A stretch of DNA of 9,044 bases, taken from Candidatus Zixiibacteriota bacterium. Lineage in GTDB: Bacteria > Zixibacteria > MSB-5A5 > GN15 > JACZUZ01. The notes under the pieces are model-generated. The model saw only the letters and a program-made list of their open reading frames with translations, was not told the origin of the DNA and ran no database searches. The stretch covers positions 1 to 9,044 of the forward strand of contig JADFNA010000048.1 in assembly GCA_022563625.1 (NCBI GenBank). The letters are read 5' to 3'. Every line of letters starts with the position of its first letter. Position 1 is the stretch's first letter. Below, piece after piece: positions 6,821 through 9,044 of this stretch. A program made the position numbers and the translations under genes.

Positions 6821-7858
6821 TTAAACTACCGCAGTTTCCGCCGGCTTTTTCTTGGCCAGGATCGAGCGATTTCCGTCTGCTTTGACAATCGTATGTGAGA
6901 GCGAACCCAAATTAGTGATTTCAAGTTCTATGGTATCACCCGACGCAAGCCAGACGGGCTGGTATGTTTCGCCTTTTTCTTTTGCCTCAAGCGTCCGTGT
7001 GCCGTTTAGCTCCAGATAACATCCGGTCCCCACCGTGCCGGAGCCTATCACGTCACCCGGGAAAAGTTCAACACCGTAACTGGCGCGCTCGATAATTTCG
7101 GCAAATGTCCAGTTCATATCTTTCAGATTTCCCTCGGAAATCAATTTGCCATTATGTTTGGCAGTCATGCGCAAATCATACTGTGCGCCGGACAATGTGT
7201 CTATCCGGTGATCGGCCAGTTCATCGGGAGTTACCAGGTATGGACCGATGGCTGTGGCGAAATCTTTTCCCTTGGCCGGTCCGAGATTGAGTTTCATCTC
7301 TTCCATCTGTAGCAGCCGCGCGGAAAAATCATTCATGATAGTGTAGCCGAAAATGTAACTGTCTGCGTCTTTGGCCGCGATGTTTCTGCCATTTTTGCCT
7401 ATCACAATCGCCGCTTCCAATTCGAAGTCAAGTTTCTCAAGATGATCTGATTCGACGATCAATTCACCGGCGCCAATGATGCTGTTGTGATTGGTGAAGT
7501 AAAAGACGGGGAACTGGTCAAACTCGGCGATCATTGGGACCCCGCGATTTCTGCGGGCGGTGGCGACATGCTGACGGAAGGCATACGCGTCACGGCAGGA
7601 CGTCGGATGCGGGACCGGCGCGAGCATTTTGATCTGAGAATCATCCTGGCGCTTGTCATATGCGCCATCTTTCAGCGCCTGTTCAATCTTCCGTGCGCTG
7701 TCCAGATTCTTGCCTGATTCTTGCAGAAACTCAGCCATAGTCGATGGGACCGTGTGTGACAGCGCCTCGCCGTACATTGCCAGATCAAATGTGCGCCCGT
7801 TGACTATTAATCCGACTCGTTCGGCGCCTTGTTGATTCAAAAATGAAACAAACTTCAT
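6821..7858 (-). CDS. Fumarylacetoacetase (fumarylacetoacetate hydrolase)
   Basis: Hydrolyses fumarylacetoacetate to fumarate and acetoacetate, the last step of the homogentisate branch of tyrosine/phenylalanine degradation. It has 345 residues, shorter than the roughly 420-residue animal enzyme. The active-site pattern of true FAH is visible: D90 and the catalytic-type histidine H97 (DAYAFRQH, the same spacing as D126/H133 in mouse FAH), metal ligands E146 and E148 (DFELEAA) and D177 (NDFSAR, with R181), a GKDF lysine at K198, GSGT at 272-275, and E283 (CYLEL). The FRQH element and GPAKGKDFATAIGPYLV favour FAH over generic FAHD-type decarboxylases, although a related acylpyruvase activity cannot be excluded from sequence alone. 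The ATG at 7858 has GAGGAA at 7862-7867. The gene lies 48 bases after the aminotransferase and 26 before the flavin-reductase-like gene, all in one operon. Confidence 0.88.
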   Translation of the reverse strand: MKFVSFLNQQGAERVGLIVNGRTFDLAMYGEALSHTVPSTMAEFLQESGKNLDSARKIEQALKDGAYDKRQDDSQIKMLAPVPHPTSCRDAYAFRQHVATARRNRGVPMIAEFDQFPVFYFTNHNSIIGAGELIVESDHLEKLDFELEAAIVIGKNGRNIAAKDADSYIFGYTIMNDFSARLLQMEEMKLNLGPAKGKDFATAIGPYLVTPDELADHRIDTLSGAQYDLRMTAKHNGKLISEGNLKDMNWTFAEIIERASYGVELFPGDVIGSGTVGTGCYLELNGTRTLEAKEKGETYQPVWLASGDTIELEITNLGSLSHTIVKADGNRSILAKKKPAETAVV

Positions 7859-7906
7859 ATATTCCTCACGCTAAAATTAGTTCAATAGTTTTTGTGCAGC
7901 ATGTGT

Positions 7907-9044
7907 TCATGGGATAAATGACGTGCAGTTGTGTGACGCCGGTGTGTCTTTAAGTTGATGATACACAACTTCGATAATATCCAGAGCAAACTCTGTTTCT
8001 CCATCAGTACCGCTGTTGATTCGTACGCCCTCCGGGACGCCGAAAGCCGGTGTGTGGCGCAGGATCAGTCCCCGATTCAGACAGGCGCCGGCAAACTCAG
8101 CGGCGAATGACTCGGAATCAAAAATCATCTGCAGGAAGTTCGCGCTGGAGTCAACAACATGAATCCCCAAACGGCCTATTTTTTCGGACATGACTTTCAA
8201 TGAGCGCTCGTTTTGCGCTAATGTTTCAGCCAGAAACTGGTCATCGTCCAGCGCAGCCAGCGCGGCAATTTGCGCCGCTGAGCTGGGTTCAAAAGGCAGG
8301 CGGACTTTGTATAGTGTATTGATAATCTCTTCTTGTGCGACCGCAAAACCGATGCGCAACCCGGCCAGACCGTAGTCTTTGGAAAACGTGCGCGTGACAA
8401 TCAGATTCGGCGCATCAAAAGTCAGTCCGTCGGGATAGTCCGCTATGGTTTTGGAGTAATTAAAATAAGCTTCGTCAAGGACGACAAGCACATGTCCCGG
8501 GACTTTCTTGAGAAAACCGCTTAACTCATCGCCGGTGACAATCGAGCCGGTCGGGTTATTGGGATTTGCAATGTAGATTATCTTCGTTTTGTCGGTGACC
8601 GCGCTTGCCAGGGCGGCCAGGTTAAAGCGGTAGTTGTCGAGCGGAACGGTGATTAATTTGCGGTTGTATTTTCTGGTGTTAACGAGTATTCCGATAAAGG
8701 TACCTGATGCGGTAAGGACTTCATCGCCCTTTTCGCTGAAGGCCAGAAGTATGTTTGCTAAAAGCGAATCAGTTCCGGCTCCGCAAATTATCCGCCGGGG
8801 CGTTACACCGAGCCTGTCAGCCAGCGCGTGTGTCAGCTCCCAGCTATGCGGATCGGCATAGCGATTGGAGTCGGCGCACAAATTCGAGAGCGCCGAGAGC
8901 GCTTTTGGCGACGCGCCCAGCGGGTTTTCATTTGAAGCAAGCTTGACAATCCTGTCGAGCCGCATTTCGCGCGCCAGCTCGGCGATAGGTTTGCCGGGTT
9001 GATATTCTCTCAGCGCCGCGACATGTGGGGGTATGTGTTTTTCA
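7907..9044 (-). CDS. HisC-family PLP aminotransferase, probably aromatic/histidinol-phosphate type, 5' end off the window
   Basis: Class I/II (fold type I) aminotransferase. 378 residues are visible, numbered here from the first complete codon at 9043. The frame is open to the edge, and the first visible residues (EKHIPPHVAALREYQPGKPI) are already the family N-terminus, so only a few codons are missing. Visible motifs are KLASNENPLG at 34-43, NPNNPTG at 160-166, the PLP-ring aspartate D190 (LDEAY), SK with the Schiff-base lysine K222 followed by YGLAGLRIG (R230 contacts PLP phosphate), and C-terminal substrate arginines R329 (ILRHT) and R341 (GVRINSG). An internal ATG at 8965 would cut off the conserved N-terminal arm and is rejected as the start. 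Both C-terminal arginines of HisC are kept, so histidinol-phosphate activity is possible. No histidine-biosynthesis gene is visible; the neighbours are fumarylacetoacetase and acetoacetyl-CoA synthetase, which points to tyrosine/phenylalanine transamination. HisC homologues are known to take aromatic substrates. Confidence 0.88.
   Translation of the reverse strand, partial: EKHIPPHVAALREYQPGKPIAELAREMRLDRIVKLASNENPLGASPKALSALSNLCADSNRYADPHSWELTHALADRLGVTPRRIICGAGTDSLLANILLAFSEKGDEVLTASGTFIGILVNTRKYNRKLITVPLDNYRFNLAALASAVTDKTKIIYIANPNNPTGSIVTGDELSGFLKKVPGHVLVVLDEAYFNYSKTIADYPDGLTFDAPNLIVTRTFSKDYGLAGLRIGFAVAQEEIINTLYKVRLPFEPSSAAQIAALAALDDDQFLAETLAQNERSLKVMSEKIGRLGIHVVDSSANFLQMIFDSESFAAEFAGACLNRGLILRHTPAFGVPEGVRINSGTDGETEFALDIIEVVYHQLKDTPASHNCTSFIP

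Noticed and set aside
1..9044. CRISPR arrays, tRNA/rRNA genes, insertion sequences or phage genes
   Set aside because: No tandem spaced repeats, tRNA-like sequence, terminal inverted repeats or transposase/phage motifs were seen on either strand.

Overview
The window looks like a piece of an environmental bacterial chromosome or metagenome-derived contig of roughly balanced base composition. It encodes a secreted M1 aminopeptidase, an amino-acid-catabolic operon and a few soluble enzymes. There are no phage, plasmid, insertion-sequence, CRISPR, tRNA or rRNA signals. The mix of genes would fit a Gram-negative lineage of the Bacteroidota/candidate-phylum (FCB-like) type, but that is a guess from gene style, not from a marker gene.

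Layout, left to right. (1) Positions 1-240, minus strand: 80 codons of a polytopic membrane protein, cut by the window edge. (2) Positions 236-2077, minus: an exported M1 zinc aminopeptidase, intact from its signal peptide to about residue 613. It then stops making sense and gives way, one frame over, to the membrane-protein sequence. (3) Positions 2078-2295: a spacer holding a likely intrinsic terminator for the gene to its right. (4) Positions 2296-2862, minus: a small P-loop kinase/ATPase of the NadR-like AAA_28 type. (5) Positions 2863-3053: a divergent spacer with candidate promoters in both directions and a perfect 7-7-7 inverted repeat. (6) Positions 3054-3830, plus: a tropinone-reductase-like short-chain dehydrogenase. 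(7) Positions 3862-9044, minus: a tightly spaced operon, read right to left as a HisC-family aminotransferase (first few codons off the window), fumarylacetoacetase, a flavin-reductase-like protein and acetoacetyl-CoA synthetase.

The operon has a clear biochemical logic. An aromatic aminotransferase can make 4-hydroxyphenylpyruvate or phenylpyruvate. Fumarylacetoacetase performs the last step of the homogentisate pathway, giving fumarate and acetoacetate. Acetoacetyl-CoA synthetase then activates the acetoacetate for thiolysis to acetyl-CoA. This reads as the lower half of a tyrosine/phenylalanine degradation operon; hydroxyphenylpyruvate dioxygenase and homogentisate dioxygenase would be expected beyond 9044. 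The flavin-reductase-like protein, with its roughly 110-residue C-terminal extension, is the member without an obvious job and the best candidate for something under-described.

The most unusual structural feature is the out-of-frame aminopeptidase/membrane-protein junction near position 240. It is either a real deletion that has broken both genes or an assembly chimera.
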